Of a stretch of 9,843 nt of DNA, positions 1 through 5,712 are shown piece after piece. Origin of the DNA: DATAYF01 sp036272735. Lineage in GTDB: Bacteria > Chloroflexota > Ktedonobacteria > Ktedonobacterales > Ktedonobacteraceae. The stretch spans positions 1 through 9,843 of the forward strand of contig DATAYF010000357.1 of assembly GCA_036272735.1 (NCBI GenBank). The letters run 5' to 3'. The position numbers and the translations under genes were made by a program. The notes beneath the pieces are model-generated. The model was given only the letters and a program-made list of their open reading frames with translations, did no database searches and had not been told where the DNA came from. How positions within the stretch are numbered: position 1 is the first letter of the stretch; each line of letters opens with the position of its first letter.

Positions 1-145
1 GGTAGAGATGGTGATGCCGGGGGACAACATCGAGATGAACGTGGAGCTGATCCAGCCGGTGGCGATGGAAGAGGGCGTGAAGTTTGCCATCCGTGAGGGT
101 GGTCGCACCGTTGGTGCCGGGATCTGCACTCAAATTGTGTCATAG
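1..145 (+). CDS. tuf: Elongation factor Tu, C-terminal end (5' partial)
   Basis: EF-Tu is the GTPase that carries aminoacyl-tRNA to the ribosomal A site. Only the last 47 codons are present, read from base 2 to a TAG at 143-145. The translation shows the hallmark end of beta-barrel domain 3: VEMVMPGDNIEM, then AMEEGVKFAIREGG, then RTVGAG. The GTP-binding domain lies upstream of the window. The final residues (ICTQIVS) are unusual in carrying a cysteine where many EF-Tu proteins have Val/Ala and Lys, but this extreme C-terminus is variable. A tuf gene directly before rpsJ is a common bacterial arrangement (the end of the str operon leading into S10). Family identity is certain; whether this is the only tuf copy cannot be seen. 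Confidence 0.97.
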   Translation, partial: VEMVMPGDNIEMNVELIQPVAMEEGVKFAIREGGRTVGAGICTQIVS

Positions 146-195
146 CAACCAGACAAGAGGGTTAAGCACCGATGGTGCCTCTGGCCCTCTGGTTG
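146..195 (+). promoter_or_regulatory. Nested inverted repeat in the tuf-rpsJ spacer
   Basis: The spacer RNA can fold into a branched stem. The outer arms are CAACCA (146-151) with TGGTTG (190-195). They continue after a 5-base bulge as GAGGG (157-161) with CCCTC (185-189). Inside is a separate hairpin, GCACC (166-170) with GGTGC (174-178), closed by a GAT loop. The structure ends about 10 bases before the rpsJ SD site (AGGAG, 205-209). There is no T-run after the stem, so it does not look like an intrinsic terminator. It could be an mRNA processing or stability element, or a ribosomal-protein binding leader for the S10 genes. Function is inferred from position only. Confidence 0.5.
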
Positions 196-216
196 TGCCG
201 TTTCAGGAGAAAATGA

Positions 217-537
217 ATGGCAACCGGAACGAAACAGCAGCGTATCCGCATCCGACTCAAAGCGTACGATCACCGTATTCTGGATCAGTCGGCAATGCAA
301 ATCGTGGATACCGCACAGCAGACAGGTGCTCGCGTATCAGGACCAGTGCCTTTACCTACCGAGATCGACAAATACACGGTCATGCGTTCACCGTTCATCG
401 ATAAAGATGCCCGCGAACAGTTTGAAATTCGTACTCATAAGCGCCTGATTGACATCATCGAACCAACGAACAGAACTGTCGAGGCTCTCACACGTTTGAA
501 TCTGCCCGCAGGCGTGGACATCGAAGTAAAGCTGTAG
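217..537 (+). CDS. rpsJ: 30S ribosomal protein S10 (NusE)
   Basis: S10 is a head protein of the small subunit. As NusE it also binds NusB and NusG in transcription antitermination and transcription-translation coupling. The 106-residue product has the usual family length. It carries the S10 core: IRIRLKAYDHRILDQS near residues 10-25, the extended-loop start around 42-57 (GPVPLPTEIDKYTV), and the signature RSPFIDKDAREQFEIRTHKR at 57-76. The ATG at 217 is chosen because AGGAG (205-209) lies 7 bases upstream. Another ATG at 213 is out of frame. It is the first gene of the S10 block here, 71 bases after tuf, and that spacer holds a foldable inverted repeat. Confidence 0.99.
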   Translation: MATGTKQQRIRIRLKAYDHRILDQSAMQIVDTAQQTGARVSGPVPLPTEIDKYTVMRSPFIDKDAREQFEIRTHKRLIDIIEPTNRTVEALTRLNLPAGVDIEVKL

Positions 538-553
538 AGAGGTTAAGAGAGCT

Positions 554-1342
554 ATGCTAAACGCATTATTGGGCAGAAAGGTCGGCATGACCCAGGTGTT
601 CGGGCCAAGCGGAACAGTTATCCCGGTCACCGTCATAGAAGTCGGTCCCTGCTTTGTCACGCAAGTCAAAACCGTTGTGAATGATGGGTATGACGCTGTA
701 CAAATTGGTTTTGAACATACCACGACAAAGCACGTGACACGCCCCGAATTGGGGCACCTCGGCCATCGCCTGCCTCTGTTGAAGGGTCAACGCAAAACGC
801 TTCAGGCGCACAAGAAGGAAGCTTCGTCTGAAGAGAAGCAGGCCGAAGAATCTGAGAAGCTAAGTAAGCAAGTTCGCAAGTTGCTGAAAGTAGAAGAGAA
901 CCGTCAGCGCCGTCCTGGTCCTGAATTGGGGCCATTCAAGGTCTTGCGCGAGGTCGGATTGCAGGAAGGCACCACGACCGAGAAAGTCGAACTTGGTGCG
1001 CAGTTTGATGCCAGCTTGTTTGCTGATGGGGAAGAGGTAGATATCGTCGGCACCTCGAAAGGTAAAGGCTTCCAGGGTGTCATGAAGCGCCACGGTTTCC
1101 GTGGTGGACCTAAAACCCACGGTCAGTCGGATCGCATGCGCGCCCCTGGTTCCATTGGTTCGGGCACCACGCCAGGTCGTGTCTTGAAGGGCACGCGTAT
1201 GGCTGGTCGCATGGGAAATGCGCGTGTGACGGTGAAGAAATTGCAAGTAGTACAAGCTGATGCAGAGCGTAACCTGTTGCTGGTCAGGGGTTCGGTCCCC
1301 GGCGCCAATGGCGGTTTGCTTACGATTAAGAAGCTGAGGTAA
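554..1342 (+). CDS. rplC: 50S ribosomal protein L3 with a charged internal insert
   Basis: L3 is an early-assembly 23S rRNA-binding protein whose central loop reaches toward the peptidyl transferase centre. At 262 residues it is about 50 longer than typical bacterial L3 (roughly 205-220). Residues 1-70 match the start of the beta-barrel (GRKVGMTQVF, IPVTVIEVGP, NDGYDAVQIGF). Residues about 128-262 match the rest: TSKGKGFQGVMKRHGFRGGP, the APGSIG loop near 197-202, MAGRMGN and DAERNLLLVRGSVPGA. The excess lies at about 71-127, is rich in Lys, Glu and Gln, and looks helical. It is bounded by a repeated PELG. The ATG is supported by a modest purine-rich SD (AAGAGAG, 545-551) very close to the start. 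Identity is certain; only the insert is odd. Confidence 0.98.
   Translation: MLNALLGRKVGMTQVFGPSGTVIPVTVIEVGPCFVTQVKTVVNDGYDAVQIGFEHTTTKHVTRPELGHLGHRLPLLKGQRKTLQAHKKEASSEEKQAEESEKLSKQVRKLLKVEENRQRRPGPELGPFKVLREVGLQEGTTTEKVELGAQFDASLFADGEEVDIVGTSKGKGFQGVMKRHGFRGGPKTHGQSDRMRAPGSIGSGTTPGRVLKGTRMAGRMGNARVTVKKLQVVQADAERNLLLVRGSVPGANGGLLTIKKLR
746..932 (+). repeat. In-frame direct repeat bounding the L3 insert
   Basis: The decamer GAATTGGGGC occurs at 746-755 and again at 923-932. The offset is 177 bases, exactly 59 codons, so both copies are read in the same frame as Glu-Leu-Gly within the peptide PELG. The segment between them is the Lys/Glu-rich part that ordinary L3 lacks. Repeat ends of this kind can mark an insertion or slippage event, but ten bases coding a Pro-Glu-Leu-Gly turn could also match by chance or by convergence. 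Confidence 0.6.
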
Positions 1343-1347
1343 CCGAA

Positions 1348-2058
1348 ATGCCCTCGACTACAGTATATAATCAGGCCGGAGAGGCCTTAGAACAGCTCGA
1401 ACTGAGCGAGCAGGTATTCGGAATTACCCCGAATATGGCGGTTTTGCACCAGGTTGTTACCGCGCAACTGGTCAATCGCCGTCAAGGCAATGCTTCCACC
1501 AAGACGCGCAGTGAAGTACGGGGCGGCGGTAGGAAACCGTACAGGCAAAAAGGTACAGGCCATGCTCGTCAAGGTAGCACCCGTGCTCCTCAGTTCCGTG
1601 GCGGTGGTGTCGTATGGGGCCCTCGTCCACATGTCTATCATCATGATGTGCCGAAGAAGATGCGTCGCCTGGCAATCCGCTCCGCGCTATCGGACAAGGT
1701 AGCTAACGAGAGCCTGATTGTGGTGAATGACCTCTCCCTTGAGACGCCCCGCACAAAAGATATGCTAGCGATCCTCGGCAAACTGCCATCTGCTGAAGGC
1801 AGGCACGTATTGGTGATGCTTCCACAGCGTGATGAGAACATTGTGTACTCGACGCGCAACATTCCAAGCGCAAAGGTTCAGCACGTGGCTTCGATCAACG
1901 TGGTTGAGCTGTTGAAGCATGATTATGTCATTATGCCGGTCGAGACGATTCGCTGGCTTGAGATGGTGTTTGGCGAAGGGTTAAGCGCCGAAGACGCCAC
2001 GTTGAAAGTCTCCGGGGTCGCTGTGGAAAGTGGTGCAACCTCGGATAGTGAAGCGTAG
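1348..2058 (+). CDS. rplD: 50S ribosomal protein L4
   Basis: L4 binds 23S rRNA domain I and sends a long loop into the peptide exit tunnel. In many bacteria it also represses its own S10 operon. The 236-residue product has the loop at about 45-100, with NRRQGNASTKTRSEVRGGGR, KPYRQKGTGHARQGSTRAPQ and GGGVVWGPRPH, then the conserved KKMRRLAIRSALSDK at 103-117. The C-terminal domain ends near residue 210. A further 25 or so residues rich in Ala, Glu, Asp and Ser (EGLSAEDATLK onward) make it longer than the usual 205-210. The start lies 5 bases after rplC, with GAGG in the last rplC codons as SD, suggesting coupling. Whether L4 autoregulation operates here cannot be read from the sequence. Confidence 0.98.
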   Translation: MPSTTVYNQAGEALEQLELSEQVFGITPNMAVLHQVVTAQLVNRRQGNASTKTRSEVRGGGRKPYRQKGTGHARQGSTRAPQFRGGGVVWGPRPHVYHHDVPKKMRRLAIRSALSDKVANESLIVVNDLSLETPRTKDMLAILGKLPSAEGRHVLVMLPQRDENIVYSTRNIPSAKVQHVASINVVELLKHDYVIMPVETIRWLEMVFGEGLSAEDATLKVSGVAVESGATSDSEA

Positions 2059-2075
2059 GCGAGAAGGAGAAGACT

Positions 2076-2372
2076 GTGGAAATCACAGAAGTGTTGCGCC
2101 ACGGCATCATCACCGAGAAATCGGTGCGCTTGCAGGAGCGGGGTCAATTTACCTTCAAGGTGGCGCTGACCGCTAATAAAATTGAGATTCGCCAGGCAGT
2201 CGAGAAGTTGTTCAACGTTCACGTTGTTTCGGTCAATACGATGCGTATGCCCGGCAAAGCCAAAATGATTCGGCGGCGTGGATCTGCTCCTCGGCCTGTC
2301 AAGGCCCGCGAGTGGAAGAAGGCGGTTGTGACCCTGCGCGAAGGGGAAACAATCGATGCATTGAAGGCGTAG
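2076..2372 (+). CDS. rplW: 50S ribosomal protein L23 (GTG start)
   Basis: L23 sits at the rim of the peptide exit tunnel and is the main docking site for trigger factor, the signal recognition particle and the translocon. The 98-residue product is of normal length. It shows the N-terminal helix (ITEVLRHGIITEKS), the core TFKVALTANKIEIRQAVEKL at 26-45 with FNVHVVSVNT after it, and the basic loop RMPGKAKMIRRRG near 57-69. The last strand carries KKAVVTLREGETID. The start is GTG at 2076, fixed by AAGGAG (2064-2069) six bases upstream and by homology to the usual N-terminus. It follows rplD after 17 bases. Confidence 0.98.
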   Translation: MEITEVLRHGIITEKSVRLQERGQFTFKVALTANKIEIRQAVEKLFNVHVVSVNTMRMPGKAKMIRRRGSAPRPVKAREWKKAVVTLREGETIDALKA

Positions 2373-2383
2373 GGGACTGAAAA

Positions 2384-3223
2384 ATGCCAATTAGACAGTA
2401 TCGACCCACTTCTCCCGGACGGCGCGGCATGTCGGTTTCGACATTCGAGGAGATCACAAAGACCAAACCCGAACGGTCCCTGGTCGCTCCTTTACGAAAG
2501 AAAGCTGGCCGCAACAACCAGGGGAGAATTACGACCCGCCACCGTGGTGGTGGCGTGAAGCGAGCTTATCGCATTATTGACTTCAAGCGCAACAAGCTGG
2601 AAGTCCCGGCTAAAGTGGCTGCTATTGAATACGATCCGAACCGCTCGGCGAATATTGCCCTGCTTCACTATGTAGATGGTGAGAAGCGCTATATTCTTTC
2701 GCCAGTGGGCCTCAAAGTCGGTGATCGTGTGGTGGCAGGTCCCGAGGCTGATATCCGTCCTGGGAACGCGTTACCCTTGAAGAACATCCCGACCGGTACC
2801 ACTATTCACAACATCGAGTTGACGCGTGGTCGGGGTGGTCAGATGGTACGTGGCGCTGGTGCCGGTGCTCAGTTGATGGCGAAAGAGGGCGACTATGCCC
2901 TTATTCGTTTGCCATCAGGTGAGCAGCGCAATGTGCATATCCTCTGTACGGCAACCGTTGGACAGGTTGGGAACACGGATCATGAGAACCTGAGTATTGG
3001 TAAAGCTGGTCGTGCCCGCCATATGGGCCGTCGCCCAACCGTACGTGGCTCTGTGATGAATCCGCGCGACCATCCTCATGGTGGTGGCGAAGGTCGTGCA
3101 CCAATTGGTCACGCCCATCCTAAGACCCCCTGGGGCAAGCCTGCATTGGGCTTCAGGACTCGTAGGAACAAGCGCTCTGACCGCTTTATTGTCCGACGGC
3201 GTAACGCTGGTAGGAGGAAATAA
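2384..3223 (+). CDS. rplB: 50S ribosomal protein L2
   Basis: L2 is needed for subunit joining and contacts the peptidyl transferase region. The 279-residue product has normal family length. Seen in order are the N-terminal PTSPGRRGMSV (8-18), the RNA-binding GRNNQGRITTRHRGGGVKR (42-60), the OB-like and SH3-like core, GQMVRGAGAGAQLMAKEG (152-169), and the signature MNPRDHPHGGGEGRAPIG (225-242). The histidine at 230 corresponds to the conserved His229 of E. coli L2, often discussed for peptidyl transfer. The C-terminus has TPWGKPALGFRTRR and a basic tail. The SD is weak: GGGGAC right after the rplW stop, so coupling with rplW is likely. The next SD (AGGAGG, 3212-3217) lies inside its last codons. 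Confidence 0.99.
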   Translation: MPIRQYRPTSPGRRGMSVSTFEEITKTKPERSLVAPLRKKAGRNNQGRITTRHRGGGVKRAYRIIDFKRNKLEVPAKVAAIEYDPNRSANIALLHYVDGEKRYILSPVGLKVGDRVVAGPEADIRPGNALPLKNIPTGTTIHNIELTRGRGGQMVRGAGAGAQLMAKEGDYALIRLPSGEQRNVHILCTATVGQVGNTDHENLSIGKAGRARHMGRRPTVRGSVMNPRDHPHGGGEGRAPIGHAHPKTPWGKPALGFRTRRNKRSDRFIVRRRNAGRRK

Positions 3224-3228
3224 GTAAG

Positions 3229-3516
3229 ATGTCTCGCTCAAGGAAAAAAGGGCCATATATCCATGAATCGCTCAGGAAAAAAGTTCTGGTCATGCGTCGT
3301 AGCGGCGACCGTCGTCTCATCAAGACCTGGTCGCGTGCCTCGATGATTTTTCCTGAAATGGTTGGTATGACCATCGGTGTGCATAATGGGAAAACTCATG
3401 TTCCTATTTACATTACTGAGAACATGGTGGGCCATAAGCTCGGCGAGTTCGCCCCCACACGGCACTTTCGCGGTCATGCTGGCGGCAAGAACGAAAGAAC
3501 GACTTCGGTTCGGTAA
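3229..3516 (+). CDS. rpsS: 30S ribosomal protein S19
   Basis: S19 lies in the 30S head beside S13 and contributes to the contact with the large subunit and A-site tRNA. The 95-residue product has normal length, with the N-terminal SRSRKKGPYIHESL, the central KTWSRASMIFPEMVGMTIGV (32-51), and the family signature GHKLGEFAPTRHFRGH (68-83). The start is 5 bases after the rplB stop, with AGGAGG at 3212-3217 as SD; the 11-base spacing is slightly long but usable. The TAA stop at 3514-3516 is followed by a foldable spacer before the preferred L22 start. Confidence 0.99.
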   Translation: MSRSRKKGPYIHESLRKKVLVMRRSGDRRLIKTWSRASMIFPEMVGMTIGVHNGKTHVPIYITENMVGHKLGEFAPTRHFRGHAGGKNERTTSVR

Positions 3517-3618
3517 TTGAATGTTAATGGGCCGGTAATCACCGGCCCTATGTTTGGGGACATGCAGGAGCGCGCTCGTGTAGCGCCGGTCAGGTGTGTT
3601 ACCCCTGTTGAGGTAGAG
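3517..3618 (+). promoter_or_regulatory. Structured rpsS-rplV spacer (or alternative L22 N-terminus)
   Basis: This stretch contains a perfect 8-bp hairpin, GGGCCGGT (3529-3536) with ACCGGCCC (3541-3548), closed by an AATC loop. A smaller hairpin follows, GCGCT (3572-3576) with AGCGC (3582-3586). ACCGGC (3541-3546) can instead pair with a second GCCGGT at 3585-3590, so the two folds exclude each other. No T-run follows the strong stem, so it is not a standard terminator. The stretch has no stop in the L22 frame (TTG at 3517, ATG at 3550 and 3565) and could encode up to 34 extra L22 residues, but none of those starts has a good SD. Regulatory function is an inference. Confidence 0.5.
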
Positions 3619-3969
3619 ATGCAAGTCAGGGCTATTGCTAAAAATATTGGCATTCCGCCGCGCAAAATGCGTCTGGTTACCAACGCGGTGAAAGGGCTTC
3701 GCATAAATGAGGCCCTGGCTATTCTTCAGTTCTTGCCCAATGCAGGTGCATACCCGGTTAGTAAGGTGGTCGCATCGGCAGCAGCGAACGCGGAGAATAA
3801 CTACAATCTTGATCCAGATGGTCTCTATATTCTGAACATCGTGGCGGATGATTCGTTTCGGATTAAACGTGGTAAGGCTCGATCACATGGGCGCGCGACC
3901 CGCATTATGCACCGCTATTGCCATGTGACTGTTACCGTCTCAGACGATCCGGCTGACTCGGGCCGCTAA
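3619..3969 (+). CDS. rplV: 50S ribosomal protein L22
   Basis: L22 lines the peptide exit tunnel with a long beta-hairpin, the site of many macrolide-resistance changes. From the ATG at 3619 the product is 116 residues, the usual family length. It begins MQVRAIAKNIGIPPRKMRLV, matching the typical N-terminus. The core NAGAYPVSKVVASAAANAEN is at 41-60 and the hairpin RIKRGKARSHGRATRIMHRY at 81-100. This start is preferred because GAGG (3610-3613) lies 5 bases upstream and homology begins here. The frame stays open back to a TTG at 3517 abutting the rpsS stop, which would add 34 residues (VNGPVITGPMFGDMQERARV within them); ATGs at 3550 and 3565 are intermediate options. Identity is certain; the start is moderately certain. 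Confidence 0.95.
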   Translation: MQVRAIAKNIGIPPRKMRLVTNAVKGLRINEALAILQFLPNAGAYPVSKVVASAAANAENNYNLDPDGLYILNIVADDSFRIKRGKARSHGRATRIMHRYCHVTVTVSDDPADSGR

Positions 3970-3983
3970 ATAAGGAGGACACT

Positions 3984-5069
3984 TTGGGCCATAAAGTGCA
4001 TCCAGTTGGGTTTCGGCTCGGCGTCGTTAAAGGCTGGCAGTCTCGCTGGTATGCCGAACGCAACTACAAGGATATTCTTGCGGAAGATTTTATGATCCGC
4101 AAGCTAATTAACAAAGAGCTGGCGAATGCGTCGGTCTCAAGAATTGAGATCGAGCGTACGGCTGCCGACCGTGTGCAGATACGCATCCACACGGCCAAAC
4201 CGGGGATCGTGATTGGACGCAGTGGTGAAAAGGTAGATCGCCTGAAGTCGCTGCTAGAGGACAAGACCCACAAGCATAGTGTAAAGGTTGAGATCATCGA
4301 GATCCGTCAGCCTGAGTTGGATGCTGCCCTGGTTGGTCGTGGTATCGCGGAACAGTTGGAGAAGCGTGTCTCCTTCCGCCGTGCCATGAAGCAGTCTGTA
4401 CAAAGGACGATGCGTGCCAACGCCAAGGGTATCAAGATCATCGTTGGTGGACGCCTGGGCGGTGCTGAAATCGCGCGTACTGAGAAAGAGGTAGAGGGCA
4501 AAGTTCCTCTGCATACACTGCGCGCCGATATCGACTACGGTCAGACTGAAGCACACACTACCTTTGGTGTCATTGGTATTAAAGTGTGGATTTACCGGGG
4601 AGATATTCTTCCCGCCAAGCGCCGTGAGGGTGAACTATTGCCAGAGGCAGTAGTGGCACAGCCATTTGCACCACGTGAAGGCGGAGACCGTCGTCGTGGT
4701 GGTGGTGGTGGTGGTGAGCGTCGTGGCGGCGGTGTCGGAGACCGTCGTGGTGGAACTGGTGAGCGTCGTGGTGGCGAGCGAGGGCAGCGTCCGCAAGGCG
4801 AGCGAGGGCCGCGTCCACAGGGAGAGCGACCGCCGCGTCCACAAGGCGAGCGAGGGCCGCGTCCACAAGGCGAGCGACCGCTGCGTCCACAGGGAGAGCG
4901 ACCGAGCAGGCCACCACGCAGCGACCGCCCACAGGGAGAGCGCCCACAGCGCCAGCCGAGTCCAGAGAATACACCAGTGGAGCAACAAGTGACACCGGCG
5001 GAGAACACGCAGAATACGCCGTCAACGCCACCAACTCCTGATACTGGTGCCACTACTCAGAGCGAGTAA
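3984..5069 (+). CDS. rpsC: 30S ribosomal protein S3 with long Arg/Gly-rich C-terminal tail (TTG start)
   Basis: S3 is a head protein that, with S4 and S5, forms the mRNA entry channel and its helicase activity. The start is TTG at 3984, set by AAGGAGG (3972-3978) and by the canonical opening GHKVHPVGFRLGV. The type II KH domain lies at about 40-110 with the GxxG element in GIVIGRSGEKV (74-84). The C-terminal domain follows, with VGGRLGGAEIARTE (154-167) and the DYGQTEAHTTFGVIGIKVWI strand region (184-203). The conserved core ends near residue 212. A further 150 or so residues make the protein 361 long against a usual 210-240. The tail is Arg/Gly-rich (233-266), then PRPQGER repeats (267-320), then Pro/Thr/Glu-rich (321-361). 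No frameshift is seen. Tail function is unknown. Confidence 0.98.
   Translation: MGHKVHPVGFRLGVVKGWQSRWYAERNYKDILAEDFMIRKLINKELANASVSRIEIERTAADRVQIRIHTAKPGIVIGRSGEKVDRLKSLLEDKTHKHSVKVEIIEIRQPELDAALVGRGIAEQLEKRVSFRRAMKQSVQRTMRANAKGIKIIVGGRLGGAEIARTEKEVEGKVPLHTLRADIDYGQTEAHTTFGVIGIKVWIYRGDILPAKRREGELLPEAVVAQPFAPREGGDRRRGGGGGGERRGGGVGDRRGGTGERRGGERGQRPQGERGPRPQGERPPRPQGERGPRPQGERPLRPQGERPSRPPRSDRPQGERPQRQPSPENTPVEQQVTPAENTQNTPSTPPTPDTGATTQSE
4678..4787 (+). repeat. Arg/Gly-codon low-complexity tract in rpsC
   Basis: This tract encodes about S3 residues 233-267 as short Glu/Asp-Arg-Arg-Gly-Gly units. It contains a run of GGT codons at about 4698-4715 and two copies of GGTGAGCGTCGTG (4713-4725 and 4758-4770). 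The same 13-mer recurs in the S5 tail at 9811-9823. Such tracts are prone to length change by slippage and would be a place to expect strain variation. The boundaries are approximate. Confidence 0.8.
4788..4907 (+). repeat. Five tandem 24-bp repeats in rpsC
   Basis: Five consecutive 24-base units start at 4788, 4812, 4836, 4860 and 4884. Each begins CGTCC and encodes an 8-residue block Arg-Pro-Gln-Gly-Glu-Arg followed by a variable pair (Gly-Pro, Pro-Pro, Gly-Pro, Pro-Leu, Pro-Ser). Two variants alternate, one with CAAGGCGAGCG and one with CAGGGAGAGCG, implying duplication of units followed by divergence. Degenerate copies continue to about 4947. The period is a multiple of three, so copy-number change keeps the S3 frame. 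Confidence 0.92.
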
Positions 5070-5084
5070 GAGGAGAGTTCAGCC

Positions 5085-5516
5085 ATGTTATTGGCACCAT
5101 CACGTACAAGGTATCGCCGACAGCATCGCGGCCGCATGAGAGGTCAAGCCACGCGTGGTAACACTCTCGCCTTTGGGGAATTTGGTTTGCAGGCTCTTGA
5201 GCCATGCTGGTTAGAGGCTCGTCAGATCGAGTCCGCTCGTATCGCACTGACCCGTTTTATGAAGCGCGGTGGTAAGGTGTGGATACGCGTGTTTCCAGAC
5301 AAGCCAATTTCCGCCAAGCCAGCCGAAACCCGTATGGGTAGCGGTAAAGGCGCGGTAGACCATTGGGTTGCTGTTGTCAAGCCTGGGCGCGTCATTTTCG
5401 AAATTGGTGGGGTTCACCACGATATTGCGAAAGAGGCCGTCCGCCTGGCTAGCCATAAGTTGCCGATCAAGACCCGATTTATCGTACGAGGGGAGGCGGA
5501 GAGTGTCCAAGCTTAA
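5085..5516 (+). CDS. rplP: 50S ribosomal protein L16
   Basis: L16 binds 23S rRNA near the A-site and central protuberance and helps position the A-site tRNA. The 143-residue product is of normal length. It opens MLLAPSRTRYRRQHRGRMRG and carries GEFGLQALEP (31-40), KVWIRVFPDKPISAKPAETR (64-83), MGSGKGAVDHWVAVVKPGRV (84-103) and the C-terminal LASHKLPIKTRF. Arg83 in TRMGSGKG lines up with E. coli Arg81, the residue hydroxylated in some bacteria; modification here is unknown. The SD AGGAG (5071-5075) is 9 bases upstream of the ATG, directly after the rpsC stop. The last 14 bases overlap rpmC. Confidence 0.99.
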   Translation: MLLAPSRTRYRRQHRGRMRGQATRGNTLAFGEFGLQALEPCWLEARQIESARIALTRFMKRGGKVWIRVFPDKPISAKPAETRMGSGKGAVDHWVAVVKPGRVIFEIGGVHHDIAKEAVRLASHKLPIKTRFIVRGEAESVQA

Positions 5517-5712
5517 AGAGAGCCGCCAACAGATAGCGGACCTGACTTTCGGAGAGGCGCAGGAGAAGCTGAAAGAGTTGCGGCTAAATCTGTTCAATCT
5601 TCGCTTGCAGAAGCAGCGTGGTGAAGTCAAGAATAACCGCATGTTCGCGCAGACGCGTAAGGACATCGCGCGTGTGCAGCATCGTCTCACCATCCTGGAG
5701 AATGAGTCATGA
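5503..5712 (+). CDS. rpmC: 50S ribosomal protein L29 (GTG start, overlapping rplP)
   Basis: L29 is a small two-helix protein beside L23 at the exit-tunnel rim. The 69-residue product has normal length: a helix with LTFGEAQEKLKELRLNLFNL (14-33), then the signature LRLQKQRGEVKNNRMFAQTR (33-52) and KDIARVQHRL. The frame is open upstream to an ATG at 5368, but those codons lie under rplP and do not resemble L29. The GTG at 5503 is chosen instead. It has GAGGGGAGG (5488-5496) 6 bases upstream and gives the expected N-terminus MSKLKESR. The gene overlaps rplP by 14 bases and rpsQ by 4, so its translation is probably coupled to both. Confidence 0.97.
   Translation: MSKLKESRQQIADLTFGEAQEKLKELRLNLFNLRLQKQRGEVKNNRMFAQTRKDIARVQHRLTILENES

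Noticed and set aside
84..404. 106-codon + frame spanning the end of tuf and the start of rpsJ
   Set aside because: It lies across two certain genes in another frame, has no family resemblance, and runs through the intergenic hairpin.
3521..3538. Possible 5-codon leader peptide (MLMGR) whose stop falls at the end of the hairpin's left arm
   Set aside because: There is no SD, and such a short frame is too likely by chance. It is worth recalling only if the spacer proves to be an attenuator.
3529..3556. Intrinsic terminator between rpsS and rplV
   Set aside because: The stem is strong, but it is followed by TATGTTTGGGG rather than a T-run, and termination here would cut essential genes from the operon.
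4592..5053. Long minus-strand open frames (and a plus-strand frame at 4666-4992) across the rpsC tail
   Set aside because: They are compositional shadows of the tandem repeats and Arg/Gly codons. They have no recognizable family, no SD support, and lie fully opposite or within the clear S3 frame.
5368..5502. Upstream extension of the L29 frame inside rplP
   Set aside because: These 45 codons lie under the conserved L16 C-terminus and encode nothing like L29. The GTG at 5503 has a strong SD and gives the expected N-terminus.
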